A stretch of 64,000 nt of DNA from Dipylidium caninum (Eukaryota; Platyhelminthes; Cestoda; Cyclophyllidea; Dipylidiidae). Under the pieces are notes generated by a model. That model was not told the DNA's origin. It worked only from the letters and a program-made list of their open reading frames with translations, and searched no databases. The position numbers were made by a program, and so were the translations under genes. The number at the start of each line of letters is the position of its first letter. Position 1 is the stretch's first letter. Of this stretch, positions 1 to 12,300 are shown piece after piece. The DNA is taken from NCBI GenBank assembly GCA_017562135.1, contig QEYB01000266.1:372001-436000 (forward strand), written 5' to 3'.

Positions 1-170
1 ATCAATGCAAAATTGAAGTAAAAGCCTAAAATGCAGTAGTGAAATATAGTAGAAATCGAAAAATCACAAATTTCGCATACTATTTCTACAATCGCATTGT
101 TTAGGCACAAGTGTAATTTTCCGACAATGTCAATTTCCCTAACATTAAATGTAAATGCTTTGATAAACAG
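1..170 (+). other. Intron (left edge) of the giant muscle gene
   Basis: AT-rich sequence ending in a plausible acceptor (AAACAG) before the first recognisable exon. No coding similarity is visible. The AT-rich base composition contrasts with the GC-rich array that starts at about 226. Confidence 0.5.
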
Positions 171-329
171 GAAGAAAAAGGATGAAGAACGTTTTCAAAC
201 TGTGACGCAATTTGAGAACAAACCGACGGAGGTGGTTGAGGAGGCGCAGCCGAGAGTGCAAGTGGCGGAGCTGAAGTTCAGGAGGCCTCTGCAGCCAGCC
301 CTGGTGCCGACTGAGGAGCGTGTGGTCGA
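171..329 (+). CDS. Exon: acidic linker and start of an Ig domain, left boundary of array 1
   Basis: The first part (171 to about 225) is unique, Lys/Glu-rich and AT-rich. From about 226 it becomes almost identical to the short third exon (C) of each array-1 unit, with the motif KPTEVVEEAQPRVQVAELKF. It ends at GTCGA|gtaagt, phase 2. The change of sequence class occurs inside the exon, so array homogenisation stopped within coding sequence. Confidence 0.75.
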
Positions 330-3300
330 GTAAGTGTTCAGTCTGCCATTGAGCCTCTGGACTGTGTGGTTGTAGCGCTGGGGGCGGTTGGATTGTCAAT
401 GAGGTGATGTGTGTTTATAGGATGGAATGCGAGATTCAGGCCGACCTGAAGCCAATCACAGTGAAGTGGACCCACGACGATAAGGAGTTGCAGCGGTCTG
501 CTCGCCTCGAGGAGGTGTTTGTGGAGGAGCAGGGTCTGGCCAAACTCACCATCAAGGACTTCACACACGAAGACGCGGGCAAGTATACGTGCGAGGTGAG
601 CGGCGAGGTGATTGAGCCCGAGAGCGATGGACTTCCGCGCGCAAGGACAATCTCCACATCAACGGTCGTGGAGATGGCGGAAACGATACCGGAGGTGGAG
701 GAGGAGAAGCCAACGGAGGCGGTAGAGACACAGCCTGAGCTGGAGACTCCGAGAGTGCAGATTTGCGAGTTGAAATTCACCAAACCCCTACAACCGGCCT
801 GTCACCGAATGAGGAGCGAGTGCTAGAGTAAGCGATTCCCGATCCGAGGTGGTATTAAGCTTGAATCGGCGGCTGGGTGTGTGCTGCGCCACGGTGGCTG
901 GTGACGTGGTGACGGTGGTCGGTGACCATGGCGTGGGTGGGGGCGGCGGGGAGTCGGACTGTGAGAGGCATTTTGAGCAGGGAAGTGCACCTACTCACAG
1001 TGGACGTGGTGGTGGGGTGAGGGGCGTGAATGACTGAGGAGTGAGTGAATGAGTGAATGAGTGATGAGGAGTGAGTGAGTGAGTGAGTGGAGATGGGGGG
1101 CGGAATTAGAGAAGATGAAGTAGGCGGGGAGGGAAGAAAGCGAGGTTGCAGTAGGGCGAGTGTTCGTGAGACGGCAGGACATGGGTGAGGGTGAAAGCCT
1201 GAACGAAATCGTAATGATCGCTCGAGTGTTGGGAGTCTCGCGTAGTGTGGAGGGCTTACTGAGTACGATTGGTCTTATTTCCTCCTCTCGCAGGCTGGAG
1301 TGCGAAATTCAGGCCGATTTGAAGCCAATAACAGTGAGGTGGACTCACAATGGTCAGGAAGTGCAGCGTTCCGAGCGCTACCAAGAAGTTTACGTGGAGG
1401 AGCAGGGTGTCGCCCGACTGACGATAAGGGAGTTCTCCCCCAGAGATGCCGGTGAATACGCCTGTGTGGTGAGTGGTGAGGTGATTGAACCGGAGACGGG
1501 TATGCTGCGGCAGGCGAAAACAATCACCACGACGACGGTGGCCGAGGTTACAGGTGAGCATGGGGTTAGGTGTGCGGAGAGATGGAGTGTTGCTTGAGGG
1601 TAGAGTGTGGGGCTGTGCGAACGTGGGTGCATTTGTCATTGCAGAGGAGATTCCAGTTGTGGAGGAGACCAAGCCGACGGAGGTGGTTGAGGAGGCGCAG
1701 CCGAGAGTGCAAGGTGGCGGAGCTGAAGTTCAGGAGGCCTCTGCAGCCAGCTCTGGTGCCGACTGAGGAGCGTGTGGTCGAGTAAGTGTTCAGTCTGCCA
1801 TTGGGCCTCTGGACTGTGTGGTTGTAGCGCTGGGGGCGGTTGGATTGTCAATGAGGTGATGTGTGTTTATAGGATGGAATGCGAGATTCAGGCCGACCTG
1901 AAGCCAATCACAGTGAAGTGGACCCACGACGATAAGGAGTTGCAGCGGTCTGCTCGCCTCGAGGAGGTGTTTGTGGAGGAGCAGGGTCTGGCCAAACTCA
2001 CCATCAAGGACTTCACACACGAAGACGCGGGCAAGTATACGTGCGAGGTGAGCGGCGAGGTGATTGAGCCCGAGAGCGATGGACTTCCGCGCGCAAGGAC
2101 AATCTCCACATCAACGGTCGTGGAGATGGCGGAAACGATACCGGAGGTGGAGGAGGAGAAGCCAACGGAGGCGGTAGAGACACAGCCTGAGCTGGAGACT
2201 CCGAGAGTGCAGATTTGCGAGTTGAAATTCACCAAACCCCTACAACCGGCCCTGTCACCGAATGAGGAGCGAGTGCTAGAGTAAGCGATTCCCGATCCGA
2301 GGTGGTATTAAGCTTGAATCGGCGGCTGGGTGTGTGCTGCGCCACGGTGGCTGGTGACGGTGATTGGTGACGGTGGTCGTGACGGTGGTCGGTGACCATG
2401 GCGTGGGTGGAGGGGGGGGCGGCGGGGAGTCGGACTGTGAGAGGCATTTTGAGCAGGGAAGTGCACCTACTCACAGTGGACGTGGTGGTGGGGTGAGGGG
2501 CGTGAATGACTGAGGGAGGGAGTGAATGAGTGAATGAGTGTATGAGTGAGTGAGTGAGTGAGTGAGTGAGTGAGTGGAGATGGGGGGCGGAATTAGAGAA
2601 GATGAAGTAGGCGGGGAGGAAGAAAGCGAGGTTGCAGTAGGGCGAGTGTTCGTGAGACGGCAGCGACATGGGTGAGGGTGAAAGCCTGAACGAAATCGTA
2701 GTGATCGCTCGAGTGTTGGGAGTCCCGTGTAGTGCGGAGGGCTTACTGAGTACGATTGGCCTTATTTCCTCCTCCGCAGACTGGAGTGCGAAAATTCAGG
2801 CCGATTTGAAGCCGATAACAGTGAGGTGGACTCACAATGGTCAGGAACTGCAGCGTTCCGAGCGCTACCAAGAAGTTTACGTGGAGGAGCAGGGTGTCGC
2901 CCGACTGACGATAAGGGAGTTCTCCCCCAGAGATGCTGGTGAATACGCCTGTGTGGTGAGTGGTGAGGTGATTGAACCGGAGACGGGTATGCTGCGGCAG
3001 GCGAAAACAATCACCACGACGACGGTGGCCGAGGTCACAGGTGAGCATGGGGCTAGGGGTGCGGAGAGATGGAGCGTTGCTTGACGGTAGAGTGTGGGGC
3101 TGTGCGAACGTGGGTGCGTTTGTCATTGCAGAGGAGATTCCAGTTGTGGAGGAGACCAAGCCGACGGAGGTGGTTGAGGAGGCGCAGCCGAGAGTGCAAG
3201 TGGCGGAGCTGAAGTTCAGGAGGCCTCTGCAGCCAGCCCTGGTGCCGACTGAGGAGCGTGTGGTCGAGTAAGTGTTCAGTCTGCCATTGAGCCTCTGGAC

Positions 3301-6300
3301 TGTGTGGTTGTAGCGCTGGGGGCGGTTGGATTGTCAATGAGGTGATGTGTGTTTATAGGATGGAATGCGAGATTCAGGCCGACCTGAAGCCAATCACAGT
3401 GAAGTGGACCCACGACGATAAGGAGTTGCAGCGGTCTGCTCGCCTCGAGGAGGTGTTTGTGGAGGAGCAGGGTCTGGCCAAACTCACCATCAAGGACTTC
3501 ACACACGAAGACGCGGGCAAGTATACGTGCGAGGTGAGCGGCGAGGTGATTGAGCCCGAGAGCGATGGACTTCCGCGCGCAAGGACAATCTCCACATCAA
3601 CGGTTGTGGAGGTGGCGGAAACGATACCGGAGGTGGAGGAGGAGAAGCCAAGGGAGGCGGTAGAGACACAGCCTGAGCTGGAGACTCCGAGAGTGCAGAT
3701 TTGCGAGTTGAAATTCACCAAACCCCTACAACCGGCTCTGTCACCGAATGAGGAGCGAGTGCTAGAGTAAGCGATTCCCGATCCGAGGTGGTATTAAGCT
3801 TGATCGGCGGCTGGGTGTGTGCTGCGCCCACGGTGGTGACGGTGGTGGTGACCATGGCGTGGTGGAGGGGGGGGGCGGCGGGGGAGTCGACTGTGAGAGG
3901 CATTTTGAGCAGGGAAGTGCACCTACTCACAGTGGACGTGGTGGTGGGGTGAGGGGCGTGAATGACTGAGGGAGGGAGTGAATGAGTGAATGAGTGTATG
4001 AGTGTATGAGTGAGTGAGTGAGTGAGTGAGTGAGTGGAGATGGGGGGCGGAATTAGAGAAGATGAAGTAGGCGGGAGGAAGAAAGGCGAGGTTGCAGTAG
4101 GGCGAGTGTTCGTGAGACGGCAGGGACATAGGTGACGGTGAAAGCCTGAACGAAATCGTAATGATCGCTCGAGTGTTGGGAGTCTCGCGTAGTGTGGAGG
4201 GCTTACTGAGTACGATTGGTCTTATTTCCTCCTCTCGCAGGCTGGAGTGCGAAATTCAGGCCGATTTGAAGCCAATAACAGTGAGGTGGACTCACAATGG
4301 TCAGGAAGTGCAGCGTTCCGAGCGCTACCAAGAAGTTTACGTGGAGGAGCAGGGTGTCGCCCGACTGACGATAAGGGAGTTCTCCCCCAGAGATGCCGGT
4401 GAATACGCCTGTGTGGTGAGTGGTGAGGTGATTGAACCGGAGACGGGTATGCTGCGGCAGGCGAAAACAATCACCACGACGACGGTGGCCGAGGTCACAG
4501 GTGAGCATGGGGCTAGGGGTGCGGAGAGATGGAGCGTTGCTTGACGGTAGAGTGTGGGGCTGTGCGAACGTGGGTGCGTTTGTCATTGCAGAGGAGATTC
4601 CAGTTGTGGAGGAGACCAAGCCGACGGAGGTGGTTGAGGAGGCGCAGCCGAGAGTGCAAGTGGCGGAGCTGAAGTTCAGGAGGCCTCTGCAGCCAGCCCT
4701 GGTGCCGACTGAGGAGCGTGTGGTCGAGTAAGTGTTCAGTCTGCCATTGAGCCTCTGGACTGTGTGGTTGTAGCGCTGGGGGCGGTTGGATTGTCAATGA
4801 GGTGATGTGTGTTTATAGGATGGAATGCGAGATTCAGGCCGACCTGAAGCCAATCACAGTGAAGTGGACCCACGACGATAAGGAGTTGCAGCGGTCTGCT
4901 CGCCTCGAGGAGGTGTTTGTGGAGGAGCAGGGTCTGGCCAAACTCACCATCAAGGACTTCACACACGAAGACGCGGGCAAGTATAACGTGCGAGGTGAGC
5001 GGCGAGGTGATTGAGCCCGAGAGCGATGGACTTCCGCGCGCAAGGACAATCTCCACATCAACGGTTGTGGAGGTGGCGGAAACGATACCGAGGTGGAGGA
5101 GGAGAAGCCAAGGGAGGCGGTAGAGACACAGCCTGAGCTGGAGACTCCGAGAGTGCAGATTTGCGAGTTGAAATTCACCAAACCCCTACAACCGGCTCTG
5201 TCACCGAATGAGGAGCGAGTGCTAGAGTAAGCGATTCCCGATCCGAGGTGGTATTAAGCTTGATCGGCGGCTGGGTGTGTGCTGCGCCACGTGGTGGCTG
5301 GTGACGTGGTCGGTGACGGTGGTCGGTGACCATGGCGTGGGTGGAGGGGGGGGGCGGCGGGGGAGTCGGACTGTGAGAGGCATTTTGAGCAGGGAAGTGC
5401 ACCTACTCACAGTGGACGTGGTGGTGGGGTGAGGGGCGTGAATGACTGAGGGAGGGAGTGAATGAGTGAATGAGTGTATGAGTGTATGAGTGAGTGAGTG
5501 AGTGAGTGAGTGAGTGGAGATGGGGGGCGGAATTAGAGAAGATGAAGTAGGCGGGGAGGAAGAAAGCGAGGTTGCAGTAGGGCGAGTGTTCGTGAGACGG
5601 CAGCGACATAGGTGAGGGTGAAAGCCTGAACGAAATCGTAGTGATCGCTCGAGTGTTGGGAGTCCCGTGTAGTGCGGAGGGCTTACTGAGTACGATTGGC
5701 CTTATTTCCTCCTCCCGCAGGACTGGAGTGCGAAATTCAGGCCGATTTGAAGCCGATAACAGTGAGGTGGACTCACAATGGTCAGGAAACTGCAGCGTTC
5801 CGAGCGCTACCAAGAAGTTTACGTGGAGGAGCAGGGTGTCGCCCGACTGACGATAAGGGAGTTCTCCCCAGAGATGCCTGGTGAATACGCCTGTGTGGTG
5901 AGTGGTGAGGTGATTGAACCGGAGACGGGTATGCTGCGGCAGGCGAAAACAATCACCACGACGACGGTGGCCGAGGTTACAGGTGAGCATGGGGTTAGGT
6001 GTGCGGAGAGATGGAGTGTTGCTTTGAGGGTAGAGTGTGGGGCTGTGCGAACGTGGGTGCATTTGTCATTGCAGAGGAGATTCCAGTTGTGGAGGAGACC
6101 AAGCCGACGGAGGTGGTTGAGGAGGCGCAGCCGAGAGTGCAGGTGGCGGAGCTGAAGTTCAGGAGGCCTCTGCAGCCAGCTCTGGTGCCGACTGAGGAGC
6201 GTGTGGTCGAGTAAGTGTTCAGTCTGCCATTGAGCCTCTGGACTGTGTGGTTGTAGCGCTGGGGCGGTTGGGTTTGTCAATGAGAATGATGTGTGTTTGT

Positions 6301-9300
6301 ATAGGATGGAATGCGAGATTCAGGCCGACCTGAAGCCAATCACAGTGAAGTGGACCCACGACGATAAGGAGTTGCAGCGGTCTGCTCGCCTCGAGGAGGT
6401 GTTTGTGGAGGAGCAGGGTCTGGCCAAACTCACCATCAAGGACTTCACACACGAAGACGCGGGCAAGTATACGTGCGAGGTGAGCGGCGAGGTGATTGAG
6501 CCCGAGAGCGATGGACTTCCGCGCGCAAGGACAATCTCCACATCAACGGTCGTGGAGATGGCGGAAACGATACCGGAGGTGGAGGAGGAGAAGCCAACGG
6601 AGGCGGTAGAGACACAGCCTGAGCTGGAGACTCCGAGAGTGCAGATTTGCGAGTTGAAATTCACCAAACCCCTACAACCGGCCCTGTCACCGAATGAGGA
6701 GCGCGTGCTAGAGTAAGCGATTCCCGATCCGAGGTGGTATTAAGCTTGAATGGCGGCTGGGTGTGTGCTGCGCCACGGTGGCTGGTGACCAAGGCGTGGG
6801 TGTGAGAGGCATGTTGAGCAGGAAAGTGCACCTACACACAGTGGACGTGGTGGTGGAGTGAGGGGCGTGAGTGGCTGAGGAGTGAGTGAGTGAGTGAGGG
6901 AGGGAGTGAGTGAGTGGAGATGGGGGCGGAATTAGAGAAGATAAAGTAGGCGTGGAGGGAGGCGAGGCTGCAGTAGGGCGAGTGTTCGTGAGACGGCAGG
7001 GACATAGGTGACGGTGAAAGCCTGAACGAAATCGTAATGATCGCTCGAGTGTTGGGAGTCTCGCGTAGTGTGGAGGGCTTACTGAGTACGATTGGTCTTA
7101 TTTCCTCCTCTCGCAGGCTGGAGTGCGAAATTCAGGCCGATTTGAAGCCAATAACAGTGAGGTGGACTCACAATGGTCAGGAAGTGCAGCGTTCCGAGCG
7201 CTACCAAGAAGTTTACGTGGAGGAGCAGGGTGTCGCCCGACTGACGATAAGGGAGTTCTCCCCCAGAGATGCCGGTGAATACGCCTGTGTGGTGAGTGGT
7301 GAGGTGATTGAACCGGAGACGGGTATGCTGCGGCAGGCGAAAACAATCACCACGACGACGGTGGCCGAGGTCACAGGTGAGCATGGGGCTAGGGGTGCGG
7401 AGAGATGGAGCGTTGCTTGACGGTAGAGTGTGGGGCTGTGCGAACGTGGGTGCGTTTGTCATTGCAGAGGAGATTCCAGTTGTGGAGGAGACCAAGCCGA
7501 CGGAGGTGGTTGAGGAGGCGCAGCCGAGAGTGCAAGTGGCGGAGCTGAAGTTCAGGAGGCCTCTGCAGCCAGCCCTGGTGCCGACTGAGGAGCGTGTCAT
7601 TGAGTATGTTATTTCGCTTTATATTTTTTTTGTGTTCCGTTTTCCATTTCTTCGTTCGCTATTGTTTTCCGTGGCTTTTGTTTGATTTTTACACTTCTTT
7701 CCTTTTTTTCATTTTTCTTCCTTTCGTTTTATCGTTTTTTTCGTTTTTATAGCCTTGTTTGCGAATTGGAAGGTTTTTCTCCTTCTTCATCCGTTTTATG
7801 GTTGCATAACGGTAAAGAAATTTTTCAATCGGATCATTATGAAATGAGTTTTTTTGAAGATTCCGGCATTTGTCGTCTTAAAATTAAATCTGTCGATCGC
7901 GATGACGTTGGTGACTATAAGTGTGTTGTCGTCGATAACACTTTTAATTCTTCTACTGGTCAATCTGTGCTGCGAAACATTGAATCGGCAACTGAATTAT
8001 CAGGTTATTTTGATTTCCTATTGCCTTTCGTCCTTAGTTTTTATATCTTCTACCTTTGTCTTATTGTATTTAGATAAATTGATTGTGCTTTTATTCAATG
8101 AAGTATCACAGATCAAAGAAGATGTTGAGGAGAAAATCGAAGTTGTATCTCCCGTTTTTGAGTCCAGCTCTCCTCTTTTCGAAATAGAACTCGCCCCTCT
8201 GAATGTGGTTGAAGGGGAAGAAATTTACCTTTCTGCGGTTGTGAAAGGCAATCCCCAACCACAAGAAGTTACTTGGAAACATAACGGTTCCGTTATTCTT
8301 CCCAGCAAAACCGACGTTGTTCTGTATTATCTTCCCGAGCAAGGATTATGCGAACTCACAATTTCAGAAGCGTTTTTAGAAGATGCTGGTATTTATGAAA
8401 TTGAAGCCGTTAACGAATTTGGTGTCGCCGTGTCCCAGACAGAGGTCATTGTTACAACTCCTGAGCAAATTGAGGACTCACCATCAAAAGCTGCAACCTT
8501 CGTTGAGGAGGTGCACGTGGAACATATTCCACTGCCCATCGATGAAGTTGATGGCAGGGATACCGCCCCTCTGAGTGAAGTTGGTAGAACATTAACAGAA
8601 GGTAACTTGAAGTATAGTATACCTTCTCGGAAAAGGTTAAGCATACTATAAGTACAAATTTCCTATAGAAAGACCTACGGCAGAGGCAAAACCACTGAAG
8701 GAAGAATTATTTGAGACGAACAAGCTATATGAGTTTAAGATTGGAGCTAAAGGCAAACCAGGTGAGAAGACGGAACTTGAGACAGAAAAATCAACCGGCA
8801 AACTGGAAGATAAGGGGAAAGAAAATGAGGGTAAGTAAGGCTCCACAGAACGTTGGTCGCTATTACGATAGCATATAGCATCTGTACCCTTTAGACGTCT
8901 GAAAATGTGGAAGTGTGAGGATAGCCTTTTAGTTAAAAGGTAGGGTTATCAGCAGTCGGGGTTGGATTTCGAGAGAAATGCGTGTAGCAATGGGAGGTGG
9001 GAGTGACAGGGTGATCGTAGGTAAGGTCACCGCCTGAAGCCCACGGTGGAGGGAAAGAGGATGGGTAAAATTTATGGAACAGAAGGAGGCGAGTAATCGC
9101 CTGACATTGAACAGAGACTAAATAAAACTAGAAATCTTCTTTCGGTTACTCTAAAATGTGTTATCATATACTTTTTATGTGATCTGGCATAACTCAGTTC
9201 ATAGCTTAATAATTCCCAAACAGTAATACTGTTCACTCACATGCTCTACCAATATTTGTGACGATTTCGTGAATGCAACTTTTCACCCAAGTATTTTATA

Positions 9301-12300
9301 GCTGACATGTATCTCTTTTTGACACTTAATTTTCTAAAGAATTGGCAGAGGAAATTGTCCAAAGGCAAGAAGAATATGAATTTCAAATAGGCGTTAAGGG
9401 TAAGCCTAAGGAGAAACCAGAGAAATCTGGCCAAGTGCCAACAGAGGAAGAAGTGACACAGGAATCTGCGGAGTGCGCTGCAGGTGAGAAAATTTACTTG
9501 TCACTTTGAATTTGATGCTTAAATATGCATATAAGAATTCAGGTATAACAGTAATTGATTAATTCTACCTATGGGTTTTTGCTTACTTGCGCCATAAATT
9601 ACAGATTTCAGTATTTTAACTTCGTGGGTTCCATTGATACCTTATAATTAAGCTAAATGTGTAAAAAAATTTTAATAAATTATTCATTCTGCAACCCAAT
9701 ACTCGTTCCTGACGAGAGTGGCTTTGACTTGCACTGTACTCATGAATACTCGCATTATTATTATTAGCTCCACCTTCCACGCCCACAAATCTACGTGCTG
9801 TAGCTGTTCCCAAGAAGACACCCAGTCGCTCACAATCAGTGGAATTAACATGGGACCAGAAGGATTATAGGATTACCGATGAATATATTGTCGAAGTTAG
9901 GATGAAAGACACGAAGAAGTGGACGGAACGTGAAGTTGTAAAGGCGTCTGACAGAAGATTGATGCTTAACACAAAGGATATGAAGGAGTTCACAGATTAC
10001 GAATTCAGAATAATAGCCTCAAATAAGTTTGGGAGGAGCGAGCCTTCTGAACCATCAAATTCTGTACAACTCGGTATGTCAACAATTACCTTTTAGGAAC
10101 GCATGGAAAACTCGATAGCTTATGCGCAAAGTTAAGGTTCAAGACCCTTTTTATGTATGAAATACAGGTAAACTTCGTGAAGGATACATTTACGTTTAAA
10201 AAAAAGTATAAAAAATCAAGTTGGAAAGATATAAGAAAAAAGAAATCGATAGGTAAAAAGTTTGAACCGAAATAAAAAATAGACCCCATTGTACATTACG
10301 ATTCCTGATAACATGTACAAAATTAACAGACAATATTTATTAAAGGTATACCTATGGAATTCCTACGGGAGTTACCAGACATAGTGGTAACAAAAACACC
10401 AAACGAAGATGAACCAATCATCTTTGAATGTGAATTATCGAGGCCATCCAGAGAGCAAATAAGATGGATGAAGAAAGGCAAACCATTATCCCAACAAACA
10501 CCAAGCCACATAACAATCGAAGATGATAACAATGGCACAGTACATAGAATAGTATTCAGAGAAGTGAAAGAAGAAGATGTTGGAGAATATACAATAACAG
10601 CAGAGGACGTAGGATCCAAGGGAAAAATTGAGCTAAAAAGTAAGAGTTGCTAAAATAAATAAATAAATTTAGTCGCTCCGACTCTGCGTCTGTCGGAGAA
10701 ATTCGAGGAGAGCATCGTCCTGAAGGCCGGTGCCTCCACAGTGGTGGAGGTGCCATTCACGGCCAGCCCGAAGCCGAGCATCAAGTGGACGTGGAGGTCC
10801 CCGGTGGAGGGTGGTCCAGAGACCTCGCCACGATTTAAGCCGGACACTGCGATAGCCGGACTGACATCGCTGCCGATGAGTAAGGTGAAGCGCGAGGATG
10901 CTGGTGACTACACAGTGGTGATCGCCAACGAGTTGGCGAAGTTAGTGTAACTGTGCACTTGATCGTGTTGGATAAGCCCTCCCCACCTCGCAATCCCCAT
11001 GTGACGGAGAATACGGGTGAACGCGTGGTCCTCCACTGGGAGGAGCCCGAGTTCGCGGCCTCGAGCCGGGCGGCGGGCCTCTCGAGTACGTCGTGGAGAT
11101 GCGCGAGACGACACAACGCGTGGGCAAGCCAGTGACGAAGACGACGGAGCTTTGCACGCCGGTGGAGCCATTGAGCGTGGATAGGTCGTACATCTTCGCG
11201 GTGGCGGCCAAGAACTCGGTTGGCCAATCGGAGTTTGCGGAGACGAAGCCCGTTTCGACAAAGTTGCAGTATGGTCCACCACCGAGTCCGGTGAACGTCA
11301 AGGCTACGGTGAATCCGGAGAAGGCTCCAGCGAGTGAACAGTCCATAGACCTGACGTGGGAGATGCCGGCGGAGGCTGGAACAATGCCGACCGATGTGAC
11401 CACGGAGTTTCTAGTGGAGATGAAGCCGAAAGATGCGGCGCGTTGGCAAGAAGTTGGCAAGAGTCTCAACGAGGCCCACATCACCTTGTCCACTGACAAC
11501 ATGAAAGAATTCACTACCTACGAATTCCGTGTGACGGCGAGAAACAAGGCGGGCACGAGCAAGCCCTCGGAGCCGTCCAATGCCATCCAATTGGGTAGGT
11601 TGGGATGACAGTCTCGATGAGTGGGGCCTTGGAGAAGATGGGTTTGGGTGGGCTGTGCTGTGCTGTGCTGTGCTGTGCTGTGCTGTGCTGTGCTGTGCTG
11701 TGCTGTGCTGGGCTGGGCTGGGCTGGGCTGGGGATTTGGCCTACTTTGGTGTGATCCATGTGCATGGGCAGGGGGACACGGAAGAAAGGCGGGAGCAGAG
11801 GCACGGGTGGGGCGGGGAGTAAGAGAAGGAGTGGTGGTTGAAGGGGAGAAAGTCGTGCCTGTGAGTCGAGCTACGTGAGGCCTGGTCCTTCGTGGTAGAT
11901 TTTAAGGCCTCCCCTGTTGGCGAGACGAACGATTGGATAGACAGGGAGAGGTGAGTCGTGTCCTGTTGACGAAGGCACGGTTTGCGGAGTGCGGGTGTGA
12001 CGCGGGAGAGGGGACCACTCGCTCGGGGGGAAGAGTAGTTGATCACCTCGAGGTGCAGGAGTGTGGGTTCAACTTGCGTGACTCCTCTGTGTACTCTACT
12101 CCTAAAGGCGTACCGTTGGAGTTCATTCGTGAGCTGCCGAAGATTGTTGTGACCACAGCGCCATCGAAGACGGAGGCAGTGGTATTGGAGTGCGAGCTCT
12201 CCAGGAAGCCGCGGGAGCCAGTCAGGTGGCTGCACAATGGGAAGCCGCTACCCTCTCGCCTTCCGAAGGGTATGAGTTTGGAGGAGGAGAAGCAGTCTAC

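Larger units (their letters stand above)
226..7603 (+). repeat. Tandem array 1: five copies of a two-Ig, three-exon module
   Basis: Exon A starts at 421, 1873, 3359, 4819 and 6305, giving periods of 1452, 1486, 1460 and 1486 bases; the next, diverged A-like exon is at 7753. Each unit has exon A (408 nt: one Ig body plus acidic linker plus the start of the next Ig), exon B (260 nt: Ig body) and exon C (136 nt: acidic linker plus the start of the next Ig). Introns are conserved almost as well as exons, so the copies are recent or are homogenised. The array ends inside exon C5, where GTGGTCGAG becomes GTCATTGAG at about 7597 and AT-rich intron follows. Confidence 0.93.

Noticed and set aside
5403..6062. 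Minus-strand open frame of 219 codons in array 1, with Leu/Thr/His/Ser repeats
   Set aside because: Low-complexity translation of the (GTGA)n run and of the reverse strand of exon B; not a protein.
11580..11878. Cys-rich open frames (CCAVLCCAVL repeats) on the + strand
   Set aside because: Direct translation of the TGCTG microsatellite in an intron; no real gene.
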